Below, one piece after another: positions 27,516 to 35,252 of a DNA stretch of 50,040 nt. A program made the position numbers and the translations under genes. The DNA comes from Eubacterium xylanophilum ATCC 35991 (GTDB lineage: Bacteria > Bacillota > Clostridia > Lachnospirales > Lachnospiraceae). The notes below the pieces were generated by a model. That model saw nothing but the letters and a program-made list of their open reading frames with translations, was not told the DNA's origin and did not search any database. Location of the stretch: positions 1 through 50,040 of the forward strand of contig NZ_JAEB01000028.1 of the NCBI RefSeq assembly GCF_000518685.1, read 5' to 3'. Positions within the stretch are counted from its first letter, which is position 1; each line of letters begins with the position of its first letter.

Positions 27516-27692
27516 ATGCAGGTACCAGAAGACCCCATTATCTTGCTGAGTTATGCCAATACTCAGCTCAGAGATCAGTATACATCGCTTGAGGAGTTTT
27601 GCGAGATGAACGATGTTGACAAGGAATTTGTAATTGAGAAGCTTGGAAGCTTGGATTATCATTATGATGAGATTACAAACCAGTTTAAGTAG
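27516..27692 (+). CDS. Small DUF4250-type protein
   Basis: 58 aa, MQVPEDPIILLSYANTQLRD at the start and YHYDEITNQFK at the end. It fits the small protein family DUF4250, known mainly from Clostridia and Bacteroidetes by the pattern (L/V)PxDPxxLLSxxNTxLRDxYxSLExxCxxxxxDxxxIxxKLxxxxYxYDxxxNQF. The role is unknown. AAAGG and AGGAAG lie upstream. A terminator-like hairpin follows at 27726. Confidence 0.85.
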   Translation: MQVPEDPIILLSYANTQLRDQYTSLEEFCEMNDVDKEFVIEKLGSLDYHYDEITNQFK

Positions 27693-27725
27693 AGTGATGT
27701 TTGATCTATGAACGATTGATTAATA

Positions 27726-27757
27726 AAGAGTCTCTGCAGGAGGCTCTTGTTTATTTG
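27726..27757 (+). terminator. Terminator-like hairpin after the DUF4250 gene
   Basis: AAGAG-T-CTC (27726 onward) pairs with GAG-G-CTCTT around TGCAG, then TGTTTATTT. Confidence 0.6.
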
Positions 27758-27855
27758 GAAACGCATTTTGCTGGTCTTACTCACGTCGTTCGTAAGACAA
27801 TTTTGTGAAACGCATTTTGCTGGTCTTACTCACGTCGTTCGTAAGACAATTTTTA
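27758..27855 (+). repeat. Tandem 49-bp duplication carrying dispersed 35-bp repeat copies 2 and 3
   Basis: Two 49-base units (27758 and 27807) each contain GAAACGCATTTT and the 35-bp element (27770-27804 and 27819-27853) that is found in reverse orientation at 8839-8873. Each copy has arms GTCTTAC / GTAAGAC and is followed by AATTTT, so it could fold like a terminator on this strand. It lies between the DUF4250 terminator and the GNAT start. Confidence 0.93.
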
Positions 27856-27872
27856 TAGGAGTATATAGACGT

Positions 27873-28307
27873 ATGAACAAAGAAGATATTCGCCTAGTGC
27901 ATGACATCTCTACAGAGGATTACAATGCCCTGCGCGACAGTGTAGATTTTATTCTGCTCAAAGAAGAGAGAGCTAAGAGGGCTCTGGAAAATTCACTTTA
28001 CAAGGTTTTTTTGGAATATGAGGGGAAGAAAATCGGCATGGCTAGAGTTGTGGGCGATGGCGGTTATGTGTATTTTATCTGTGATGTCATCGTGCATCCG
28101 GATTATCAGTCCCAGGGCCTTGGACGGATGATAATTGAAAATGTTCTGGAGTGGCTTCGAAGTCAGCTGGAAGAAGAGGGAGATACCATAATGGTTAATC
28201 TCATGTCAGCTTACGGCAAGGAAGAGTTTTATGGAAAGCTAGGATTCAGCAGAAGACCATTTGGCAATCATGGAGCGGGGATGTCCCAGTGGTTAAAACT
28301 TGATTAG
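27873..28307 (+). CDS. GNAT-family N-acetyltransferase
   Basis: 144 aa. The acetyl-CoA binding motif A is VIVHPDYQSQGLGRMIIENVLEW, and motif B follows near AYGKEEFYGKLGFSRRPFGNHGAGM. ATAGGAG lies upstream of the ATG at 27873; the longer open frame upstream only runs through the tandem repeat. The substrate is not readable. The acyl-ACP thioesterase gene follows 13 bases later, so the two are probably co-transcribed. Confidence 0.88.
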   Translation: MNKEDIRLVHDISTEDYNALRDSVDFILLKEERAKRALENSLYKVFLEYEGKKIGMARVVGDGGYVYFICDVIVHPDYQSQGLGRMIIENVLEWLRSQLEEEGDTIMVNLMSAYGKEEFYGKLGFSRRPFGNHGAGMSQWLKLD

Positions 28308-28320
28308 AGAAGGTGAGATA

Positions 28321-29031
28321 ATGTTTAAAACAGATAATTATATAGGATATAGCAAGGTTGATACGAAGGGGAAACTCAAGATTCATGAGCTTGTCAATCT
28401 GTTTCAAGATTGCTCTATGAAGCACACAGACAGCAGAGGAATGAAGTGCATGGATCTCAAGAGTCAGCATCATGCATGGTTTGTCTACTCCTGGCATATC
28501 ATCATAGAGGATCGTCCTATGGTGGGAGATGATGTGGTTGTCGCCACCTGGCCATATGCTTTTACAGGCCTTTATGGCATGCGTAACTTTACCATGGAAA
28601 ACCAAGAGGGAAAGGTTATAGCATATGCGGACACATATTGGATTTACTTCGATTCTTCGACCAATTCAGTGTCATGTCCAAGTCCGGAGGAGATTGCAAA
28701 GTTTGATATAGATGAGCGATATCCGATGGAGAAATCCAGTCGCAAGGTCAAGATGCCCAAGGAAATGGATGAGGTGGATTCCATCAAGATAAGAGAGCCG
28801 CTTTTAGATACCAATGAGCATGTTAATAATGCAGAGTATATCAAGATTGCCGCAGGTTATATTCCTGTCGGTCTTGAGATAAGAGAGTTAAATGTAGAAT
28901 ATGTAAATCCGGCCAAACTGGGACATACTGTCAGAATATTTTACAAGGAAGTGGAAGGAAAACACTTTGTAAAGCTTGTAAATATGGACGGCGAGACATA
29001 TGTTAATGTAAAATTCACCCCAGTCGGGTGA
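28321..29031 (+). CDS. Acyl-ACP thioesterase
   Basis: 236 aa with two hotdog halves. The N-terminal half has the FKTDNYIGYSKVDTKGKLKIHELVNLFQDCS pattern and the C-terminal half the catalytic-type LLDTNEHVNNAEYI (Asn-x-His). It hydrolyses acyl-ACP to release fatty acids, ending or trimming fatty acid synthesis in the cytosol. GAAGGTGAG lies before the ATG at 28321. The next gene starts four bases after its stop, so GNAT, thioesterase and the S1 protein form an operon. Confidence 0.93.
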   Translation: MFKTDNYIGYSKVDTKGKLKIHELVNLFQDCSMKHTDSRGMKCMDLKSQHHAWFVYSWHIIIEDRPMVGDDVVVATWPYAFTGLYGMRNFTMENQEGKVIAYADTYWIYFDSSTNSVSCPSPEEIAKFDIDERYPMEKSSRKVKMPKEMDEVDSIKIREPLLDTNEHVNNAEYIKIAAGYIPVGLEIRELNVEYVNPAKLGHTVRIFYKEVEGKHFVKLVNMDGETYVNVKFTPVG

Positions 29032-29035
29032 GGAA

Positions 29036-29914
29036 ATGAGGAGAACCAAATTGAGCGAATTATCAATTGGAATAGAGAGTAAAGTGATAGGAAAAAGCGG
29101 GCGTTACTATATCATGAGTAAATCCCCTAACGGAGTATATCTCGGGACCTATGAGTACCCGGATCTGAAGATTTTGCTTCCGAATAATCAGGTACCAAAG
29201 GGAGCTGAAAAGGGGGATATTCTAGAGGCATATATTTATAAGGATTCGGAAGATAGATTGATTGCCACTCTAGAGCGTCCAATGATTGAGATGAATAAGA
29301 TTGCAACCCTCCGAGTAAAGGATGTTACGAAGATTGGAGCATTTCTTGAATGGGGATTAGCCAAGGATTTGTTCCTGCCATTTAAGGAGCAAACGTACAG
29401 GGTTAAGCCGGGAGATGATGTTATAGTAAAGCTCTATGTTGACAAATCGGCGCGTCTCTGTGCTACCATGAAAATCTACAATGATTTGGGAAAGAAGGCT
29501 GATGCCAAGGTTGGCGACAGAGTGAAAGGCCGTATATATGAGATTACTGAATCCTATGGAGTTTTTGTGGCGGTGGAAGATAAGTACTCGGCTCTTATTC
29601 CTCACAATGAAATGACGAAGGATATTATTCCGGGAAAGGTCTATGAATTTCGCGTAAAGGAAGTTAGGGATGGAGGCAAGATGGCGCTCAGCATGAGAGA
29701 GAAAGCAGTTGTGCAGATGGGGATGGACTCAGAGATGATTCTTGCTAAGCTGGAGGCAGCAGGAGGATTTCTGCCTTTTCATGACAAGACACCACCGGCT
29801 ATTATCAAGCGGGAGTTTTCTCTCAGTAAGAATGCCTTCAAGCGAGCAATAGGAAGACTTCTGAAGGAGAAAAAGATTATAATTAGGGAAGATGGAATTG
29901 AATTAATTAGATAA
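29036..29914 (+). CDS. CvfB-like S1 RNA-binding protein
   Basis: 292 aa. The order of parts fits CvfB/YitL: an N-terminal S1-like region (GRYYIMSKSPNGVYLGTYEYPDLKILLPNNQVP), a central S1 domain (ATLRVKDVTKIGAFLEWGLAKDLFLPFKEQ), a second S1 (KVGDRVKGRIYEITESYGVFVAVEDKYSALIP) and a C-terminal winged helix (FSLSKNAFKRAIGRLLKEKKI). CvfB proteins bind RNA and affect virulence and post-transcriptional control in staphylococci. The spacing to the previous stop is four bases. It ends at a hairpin shared with the converging helicase gene. Confidence 0.9.
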   Translation: MRRTKLSELSIGIESKVIGKSGRYYIMSKSPNGVYLGTYEYPDLKILLPNNQVPKGAEKGDILEAYIYKDSEDRLIATLERPMIEMNKIATLRVKDVTKIGAFLEWGLAKDLFLPFKEQTYRVKPGDDVIVKLYVDKSARLCATMKIYNDLGKKADAKVGDRVKGRIYEITESYGVFVAVEDKYSALIPHNEMTKDIIPGKVYEFRVKEVRDGGKMALSMREKAVVQMGMDSEMILAKLEAAGGFLPFHDKTPPAIIKREFSLSKNAFKRAIGRLLKEKKIIIREDGIELIR

Positions 29915-29917
29915 AGC

Positions 29918-29964
29918 AAAGGATTTTTGGATACTAGGAGTTCCAAAAATCCTTTATTTTTTTT
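29918..29964. terminator. Bidirectional terminator between the S1 protein and the helicase
   Basis: 14-bp stem AAAGGATTTTTGGA (29918-29931) / TCCAAAAATCCTTT (29942-29955), with ATTTTTTTT on the plus strand. It overlaps the last codons of the minus-strand helicase gene. Confidence 0.8.
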
Positions 29965-32354
29965 GATATAGTTTTTTCGGTGACTACTTCAAATGGGAAC
30001 CATTCCTTGGGAAATAATGAAGTATACTCATTTCTCAGAAATCGTTCATCTAGGAGAAGAATCACACCCCTATCTTTAATTGTTCTAATCACTCGACCAC
30101 CGGCTTGGAAAACCTTGTTGATTCCCGGATACAGATAGGCATAGTCGAATCCGTTTTTCCCTTTGGAAGTGAAGTATTCTTTGAAGTAATTTCTCTCATC
30201 GCTGACCATGGGGAGTCCTGTTCCGACGATGGCAGTGCCTATGAGCCTATCTTCTTTTAGGTCTATTCCCTCGGAAAATATTCCGCCCATGACGCAAAAT
30301 CCCACAAGAGTTTTATCCTCATTGGTCTCGTCGAAGCTTTGGAGAAATTCTTCTCTCATATCCTCCGACATATGCCCTTCTTGGATGAGCACTCTGGCAT
30401 CCCCAAGCTTTGAATAATCTATTTCATTAATAACAGAATCCATGAAACTATATGAAGGGAAAAATATCATATAATTTCCTGTTTTAGAACTCACAAATTT
30501 TTCTATGTAATCAGCTATTCTACGGTATTCACTGACACCTCTTCGAGTGTATTTGCTGGTTACATTATTGGCTATAAGAATCTGTCTTTGTTCTGTTTTA
30601 AAAGACGATTTGGCATAAACTGCATAGTCATCATCGCATATAGACAGCTGCTCCATATAATAATTCATAGGCAGAAGTGTGGCCGAGAAAAAAGCACATC
30701 CTCTGGCATAAGCCAAGGCATCGGCGAGTTTGTCAGAGGGATCCATACACTGCAATTTAATCATGAATTTGCCTGCTTCGGTGAACTTCGTATACATTCG
30801 GCTCTTGTCATCGTAGTCCTCATACATATTTACGAAGTGCCTGACAGAGAAGTAAAAATCCAGAATCATATCTCGTGCAGGTAGTTCAGTTAATTCTTTG
30901 ACCATTATTTCATAGGCATTTATAAGTCTTAGGAGACTTAAGTTTAGGGCCTGTGCGCTTGTCAGAGGTTGAAATCCATCACACTCTGTCTTCAACTTGT
31001 GAAGCTGTGAATTTGCGGAGGTGAGAGCTGATATGAAATTCTTGATGCCAAAGATTGCCTCCCTGGAGTGGGGCATCTTAGATTCCTCTTTCATGATTTT
31101 TCTGACTTCCAGAAAATCTTCCTTAATCAGGACAGCGCTATACATCTCTCTGGCTCTTGGGACCAAATTATGTGCCTCATCCACCAAAAAAGCATAGGAG
31201 TCCTTCTTTCCCTCCGAGAAGAAACGACGTAAGCTGACATTGGGGTCAAAGGCATAATTATAGTCCATTATAACTGCATCGGCGTAGAGAGTGGCATCGA
31301 GAGTCAGCTCAAATGGACAGACCTCGTGTTTGGCGGCATAGCTATATATAGTCTCCCTGTCTAGATTATCCTCGTGAGTGAGAATGTCATATAGGGCTTC
31401 ATTTATCCTGTCAAAGTGTCCCTTGGCCCTTGGACAGGTATCCGGATTACAGCTTGGCCGCTCTTCGAGTATACAACTTTTTTCTTTGGCAGTTATAGTG
31501 ACAACCTTGAACTTTAGCGCTCTTTCCGAGGCTCCTGATAGAGTGTCAAAACATTGACTTGCCACCGTTCTGGTGATGGTCTTAGCAGTCAGGTAAAATA
31601 TTTTGTCAACGAGACCTTCGCCCATGGCTTTTACGGATGGGAATATGGTAGTTATGGTCTTTCCCACTCCTGTTGGAGCCTGGATAAATATTTTTTTGTT
31701 GTGTTCTATGGTCTTGTAGACATAACCTGCTAATTCTCGCTGGCCCTCTCTATAGGGAAAAGGGAATTCTAGCTTGTCAATGGTTTTATTGCGAAGAATC
31801 GTCCAATCATATTCATAGACTGCCCATTTTTCGTATTCGGCCATGAGTTCGTCGAACCATTTTTCTATCTGACCGAAGGTAAAATGTTCCTTAAAGCGTC
31901 TGACATACTCGGTTTCTAGGTGGCAGTAGGTTATCTGAACCCTAATTTTGTCTAGGTTTTCCTTTGTTGCAATCATATAGGCATAGCACATGGCCTGAGC
32001 CCTGTGAACCGGCTTTGGCGCCTCCATGGCATCTAGGTCGTCATAAACTCCCTTAATCTCATCCACCAGGACGCCCTCGTCATCTCGCAGGATTCCATCA
32101 GCTCGCCCTTCCACCTTTAGCTTAAAATCAGGATTTCCCTGGTTGCTTTTGTATTTTTTGAACACAAATAAGGGCACCTCTGCTTCATAGCCGATGCCCA
32201 TTTGTCTTTGTATTTTTTTGTGAATCTTTGATCCCAGTTGCATCGCTTCCAGGTTCGCCTTGGATGTTCCAAGACCGCCGGACTGCAAATCTCCGGTTCG
32301 ATATACGAACTCCACGAGATTCCTGACTGAGATGCGAAGTTCAGCTTTATTCAT
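29934..32354 (-). CDS. XPD/DinG-type helicase with N-terminal Cas4-like nuclease domain
   Basis: 806 aa. Residues 1-190 look like a PD-(D/E)xK nuclease of the Cas4/RecB type: GRADGILRDDEGVLVDEIKG has Asp86, Glu99 and Lys101. The helicase part has Walker A QAPTGVGKT (about 225-233), DEAH (392-395) and four Cys (294, 302, 307, 346) placed as in the iron-sulfur insert of XPD and DinG. Motif VI-like sequence is near the end (FQAGGRVIRTIKDRG). The family unwinds DNA 5' to 3' and is linked to repair. It begins six bases after the purF-like stop on the same strand. The fold call is firm; the repair pathway is inference. Confidence 0.9.
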   Translation of the reverse strand: MNKAELRISVRNLVEFVYRTGDLQSGGLGTSKANLEAMQLGSKIHKKIQRQMGIGYEAEVPLFVFKKYKSNQGNPDFKLKVEGRADGILRDDEGVLVDEIKGVYDDLDAMEAPKPVHRAQAMCYAYMIATKENLDKIRVQITYCHLETEYVRRFKEHFTFGQIEKWFDELMAEYEKWAVYEYDWTILRNKTIDKLEFPFPYREGQRELAGYVYKTIEHNKKIFIQAPTGVGKTITTIFPSVKAMGEGLVDKIFYLTAKTITRTVASQCFDTLSGASERALKFKVVTITAKEKSCILEERPSCNPDTCPRAKGHFDRINEALYDILTHEDNLDRETIYSYAAKHEVCPFELTLDATLYADAVIMDYNYAFDPNVSLRRFFSEGKKDSYAFLVDEAHNLVPRAREMYSAVLIKEDFLEVRKIMKEESKMPHSREAIFGIKNFISALTSANSQLHKLKTECDGFQPLTSAQALNLSLLRLINAYEIMVKELTELPARDMILDFYFSVRHFVNMYEDYDDKSRMYTKFTEAGKFMIKLQCMDPSDKLADALAYARGCAFFSATLLPMNYYMEQLSICDDDYAVYAKSSFKTEQRQILIANNVTSKYTRRGVSEYRRIADYIEKFVSSKTGNYMIFFPSYSFMDSVINEIDYSKLGDARVLIQEGHMSEDMREEFLQSFDETNEDKTLVGFCVMGGIFSEGIDLKEDRLIGTAIVGTGLPMVSDERNYFKEYFTSKGKNGFDYAYLYPGINKVFQAGGRVIRTIKDRGVILLLDERFLRNEYTSLFPKEWFPFEVVTEKTISKKIKDFWNS

Positions 32355-32360
32355 GTATTA

Positions 32361-33770
32361 TTACTCTTTTCCGTCCCAGCAATATGTACAAAGTCTGTCT
32401 GTTGGGATTCCCACAGATTCAAGCATGTCATCAAGTCTGTTGAATCGAAGGGAAGTGAAGTTGAGCTCTTTTCGAATCTCTTCTACCATCTGCTCATACT
32501 TCTCTGAATCAGGATCTGTGTACTGCTGAAGGACTTCATCTGACAAATCTTCCGTGCCTTCAAGTCTGGCGATAACTCGTCTTGTGATGAGCTCCATCTC
32601 TGAAGTAGATCTCGAGAAGTTGAGATACTTACATCCATACAAGAGCGGTGGACAAGCAGGGCGAATGTGAACTTCCTTGGCGCCACTCTGGTAGAGGAAT
32701 TCAGTTGTCTCGCGAAGCTGTGTTCCTCTTACGATGGAGTCATCTATGAGAAGAAGACTCTTGTCTTTTATAAGATCATGAACAGCGATCAACTTCATCT
32801 TGGCGATGAGATTACGCTTGCTCTGAATAGTTGGCATAAATGAACGAGGCCAAGTTGGTGTATACTTGATAAATGGTCTCGAAAATGGAATTCCCGATGC
32901 GTTGGAATATCCGATGGCGTGAGCTGTTCCTGAATCAGGTACACCTGCAACGATATCAGGTTTAACGTTGTCGCGCTTTGCGAGGCTTGCACCACAGTTG
33001 TATCGCATCTTTTCCACGCTGATTCCCTCATATGAACTTGAAGGATATCCATAGTACACCCAGAGGAATGTACAAATCTTCATGTTTTCATTTTCGCTTA
33101 CAAGGGTCTTGACACTGTTCTCGTCTACTACTACGATCTCTCCGGGACCGAGCTCCTTGTAGTCTACATAACCGAGGTTCTGATATGCAAATGACTCAAA
33201 TGAGATGCAAAATCCCTCGTCTTTCTTGCCGATAGTAACAGGTGTTCTACCATACTTATCTCTTGCAGCATAGATTCCCTTAGGAGTCATGACCATCAAA
33301 GTAAGTGATCCATCGATAAGCTCGAGAGCATAGTGGATTCCGTCTATTAGATTTTCTTTTTGATTGATGATAGCTGCAACTAGCTCAGTTGGGTTGATAT
33401 CTCCGCCGCTCATCTCCAAGAAGTGTGAGCTTCCCGAGTTAAAGATAGTATTTACAATTTCATCTGTATTGTTAATCTTGCTAACTGTAGTAATTGCGTA
33501 GGTTCCATGATGTGATCTGACGATGAGAGGCTGTGGTTCGTAATCTGAAATACACCCGATACCATAATATCCCTTCATTGTCTGAACATCTTTATCAAAC
33601 TTAGTTCTAAACGGAGCATTTTCGATGTTGTGAATTGCACGATCAAATCCATCATCGCCATAAACTGCCATACCGCCTCGTCTTGTGCCCAAGTGTGAAT
33701 GATAATCCGTTCCAAAAAATAAATCAAAAATGCAGTCTTCCTTTGCTGCAACTCCAAAAAATCCGCCCAT
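32361..33770 (-). CDS. PurF homologue lacking the catalytic Cys
   Basis: 469 aa. The overall sequence is amidophosphoribosyltransferase, which makes phosphoribosylamine from PRPP and glutamine, the first step of purine synthesis. The PRPP loop is LLLIDDSIVRGT (about 339-350). Iron-sulfur Cys as in the Bacillus enzyme are present (C233, C373, C461, C464). The N-terminus, however, is MGGFFGVAAK: the glutaminase Cys that starts normal PurF (CGIFG) is Gly. AAGGAG precedes this Met with a stop codon directly upstream in frame, so no hidden Cys is missed. Without Cys1 it cannot take ammonia from glutamine; it may use free ammonia or act as a paralogue. Promoter at 33862-33890. Confidence 0.9.
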   Translation of the reverse strand: MGGFFGVAAKEDCIFDLFFGTDYHSHLGTRRGGMAVYGDDGFDRAIHNIENAPFRTKFDKDVQTMKGYYGIGCISDYEPQPLIVRSHHGTYAITTVSKINNTDEIVNTIFNSGSSHFLEMSGGDINPTELVAAIINQKENLIDGIHYALELIDGSLTLMVMTPKGIYAARDKYGRTPVTIGKKDEGFCISFESFAYQNLGYVDYKELGPGEIVVVDENSVKTLVSENENMKICTFLWVYYGYPSSSYEGISVEKMRYNCGASLAKRDNVKPDIVAGVPDSGTAHAIGYSNASGIPFSRPFIKYTPTWPRSFMPTIQSKRNLIAKMKLIAVHDLIKDKSLLLIDDSIVRGTQLRETTEFLYQSGAKEVHIRPACPPLLYGCKYLNFSRSTSEMELITRRVIARLEGTEDLSDEVLQQYTDPDSEKYEQMVEEIRKELNFTSLRFNRLDDMLESVGIPTDRLCTYCWDGKE

Positions 33771-33861
33771 TTTCAGATCTCCTTAATTAATTGTCGGTAC
33801 ACCGTGGCGCCTACACTTCGCGTCGATAGTGTATCTCTTGTTATTTGTTTTTCCATAAACT

Positions 33862-33890
33862 ATTGTAACAAGCATAAGGCAAAGTTACAA
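33862..33890 (-). promoter_or_regulatory. Promoter of the PurF homologue
   Basis: On the minus strand TTGTAA (33890-33885), a 17-base spacer and TACAAT (33867-33862). The ~90-base leader that follows holds a TACACT / AGTGTA stem; no known purine riboswitch is recognised in it. Confidence 0.65.
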
Positions 33891-33965
33891 GAGTAAAATG
33901 TAACAAAATCTAATATTATTTGAAAAAATATTGTGGCAAAATTCTAAGGTCACATAATTGGCATA

Positions 33966-34832
33966 TTATGACAGCTCCGCCTTGCTGTACTCAAGCCTGG
34001 TAAGATACGCTGTGACTAGGCATACAGCTGCAGTCAATCCAAGCCCGAGAAGTGGATTCTTCAAAGTTGATGTTAGATAGTTTGGCAAGTATCCCAAGAT
34101 ATGAAGCCCCATGGCAATAAAAAGGTAGTGCCGTCTCTGAACATTTTTATATGAAACATATACGAGTACACCAAGTGCTGCCTGCAAAAACAGTGTGATT
34201 AGGAAGAAGGATCCCGTGATAAAATGTTCCGACACGGGCATCTTAGCCAAATCCAAAACCACGTTTTTCTCAGCTGCCAACTTCGCTCCACTGTGACCAA
34301 GTTTTTTGAGGTATTCCTCCAGACCGATGGAATTTACCATTGTGGCCAAGACTACATTGCCCATGAGAAGCGAGCTTCCATATGCTACGGTCTCAAATGC
34401 ACCGTGGCCAAAGGCGGCAAATAGAGCATTTTGCTTGCCTGGTCTCTTAATCTTGTCAAGTGTTTTGAAACAGAAAAGCTTGCCTAGTTCTTCCACGATA
34501 CCAGCTATAATCGCACCGTATATACCGTAGAAAACCGGATGGATAGGTGTTTGGTCAGCTCCCTTTTCCAGGAGAGAGCTAAGGCCCGGCACATGGAATA
34601 GAATCATGTTAACCAAGGCTGAGGCAAACATGGCAAAGAGGATATAGAATCCCATTCCCACGAAGAAAGAAGAAACCTTTCCTCCAAGCTTTGTCTTCAT
34701 CACTGCAAGTAGTATGAATGGAACAGCAACACAGAACAGTGCTATAATAACCATAGAACTGATGGTTGAGCGCTCAAACGTAGGAGCCACGGCTGCTGCG
34801 AGAAATGTATTAGATCCAATCAATGTACTCAA
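33966..34832 (-). CDS. YhfC-like intramembrane protease homologue
   Basis: 288 aa, about seven or eight hydrophobic segments. The conserved acidic pair is in IIAGIVEELGKLFCFK, and FGHGAFETVAYG carries the next conserved His/Glu, as in the YhfC/CAAX-like putative membrane metalloproteases. A TTG start at 34832 fits AAGGAGA at good spacing; no ATG nearby has a better site. It has its own promoter (34874-34902), facing the TSCPD gene promoter. The substrate is unknown. Confidence 0.82.
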   Translation of the reverse strand: MSTLIGSNTFLAAAVAPTFERSTISSMVIIALFCVAVPFILLAVMKTKLGGKVSSFFVGMGFYILFAMFASALVNMILFHVPGLSSLLEKGADQTPIHPVFYGIYGAIIAGIVEELGKLFCFKTLDKIKRPGKQNALFAAFGHGAFETVAYGSSLLMGNVVLATMVNSIGLEEYLKKLGHSGAKLAAEKNVVLDLAKMPVSEHFITGSFFLITLFLQAALGVLVYVSYKNVQRRHYLFIAMGLHILGYLPNYLTSTLKNPLLGLGLTAAVCLVTAYLTRLEYSKAELS

Positions 34833-34873
34833 TATGATCTCCTTTCTAATCCAAAAATAATGCTACAAAGAGT

Positions 34874-34902
34874 AGTATAACACAGAATTTTCAAGTATAC
34901 AA
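34874..34902 (-). promoter_or_regulatory. Promoter of the YhfC-like gene
   Basis: On the minus strand TTGTAT (34902-34897), a 17-base spacer and TATACT (34879-34874). Confidence 0.65.
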
Positions 34903-34911
34903 GACAATCTC

Positions 34912-34940
34912 TTGTAACGGTTCCAGACTTATGGTAAAAT
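34912..34940 (+). promoter_or_regulatory. Promoter of the TSCPD protein and yaaO-like genes
   Basis: TTGTAA (34912-34917), a 17-base spacer and TAAAAT (34935-34940). It is divergent from the YhfC promoter, with the two -35 boxes ten bases apart. Confidence 0.65.
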
Positions 34941-34984
34941 AAAGATTAAGACTGTTATAGCTAATATTATAGGAGGTTTTGAAT

Positions 34985-35236
34985 ATGAAACATGTGACAT
35001 ATACCCCAAGTGGAGTTTGTTCAGTAAAGATTGATTACGATTTGGACGAAGATGGAAAGATTTACAACGTTGAATTTGTGAGAGGATGCAACGGTAATCT
35101 CAAGGCGATTGGAAAACTATTAGAGGGAACAGATGCAAAGCAGGCTGCAGATATCCTCAGAGGCAATGATTGCAACGGAAGAGGAACATCTTGCGCAGAC
35201 CAGTTAGCTAAGTCAATAGACGAAGCTTTGGCATAA
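34985..35236 (+). CDS. TSCPD domain protein
   Basis: 83 aa. The conserved pattern is the C-terminal TSCPD domain otherwise seen at the end of vitamin B12-dependent ribonucleotide reductases: FVRGCNGNLKAIGKLLEG, then NDCNGRGTSCADQLAKSI, with Cys that may bind metal. AGGAGG lies eight bases before the ATG at 34985. The stand-alone form is common in Clostridia and its role is unknown. The yaaO-like gene follows at 16 bases. Confidence 0.88.
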   Translation: MKHVTYTPSGVCSVKIDYDLDEDGKIYNVEFVRGCNGNLKAIGKLLEGTDAKQAADILRGNDCNGRGTSCADQLAKSIDEALA

Positions 35237-35252
35237 GCAGAAAAGGAAAATC

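Noticed and set aside
33771-33861. Purine riboswitch before the PurF homologue
   Set aside because: The short leader has only a simple stem and none of the conserved junction bases of the purine aptamer.
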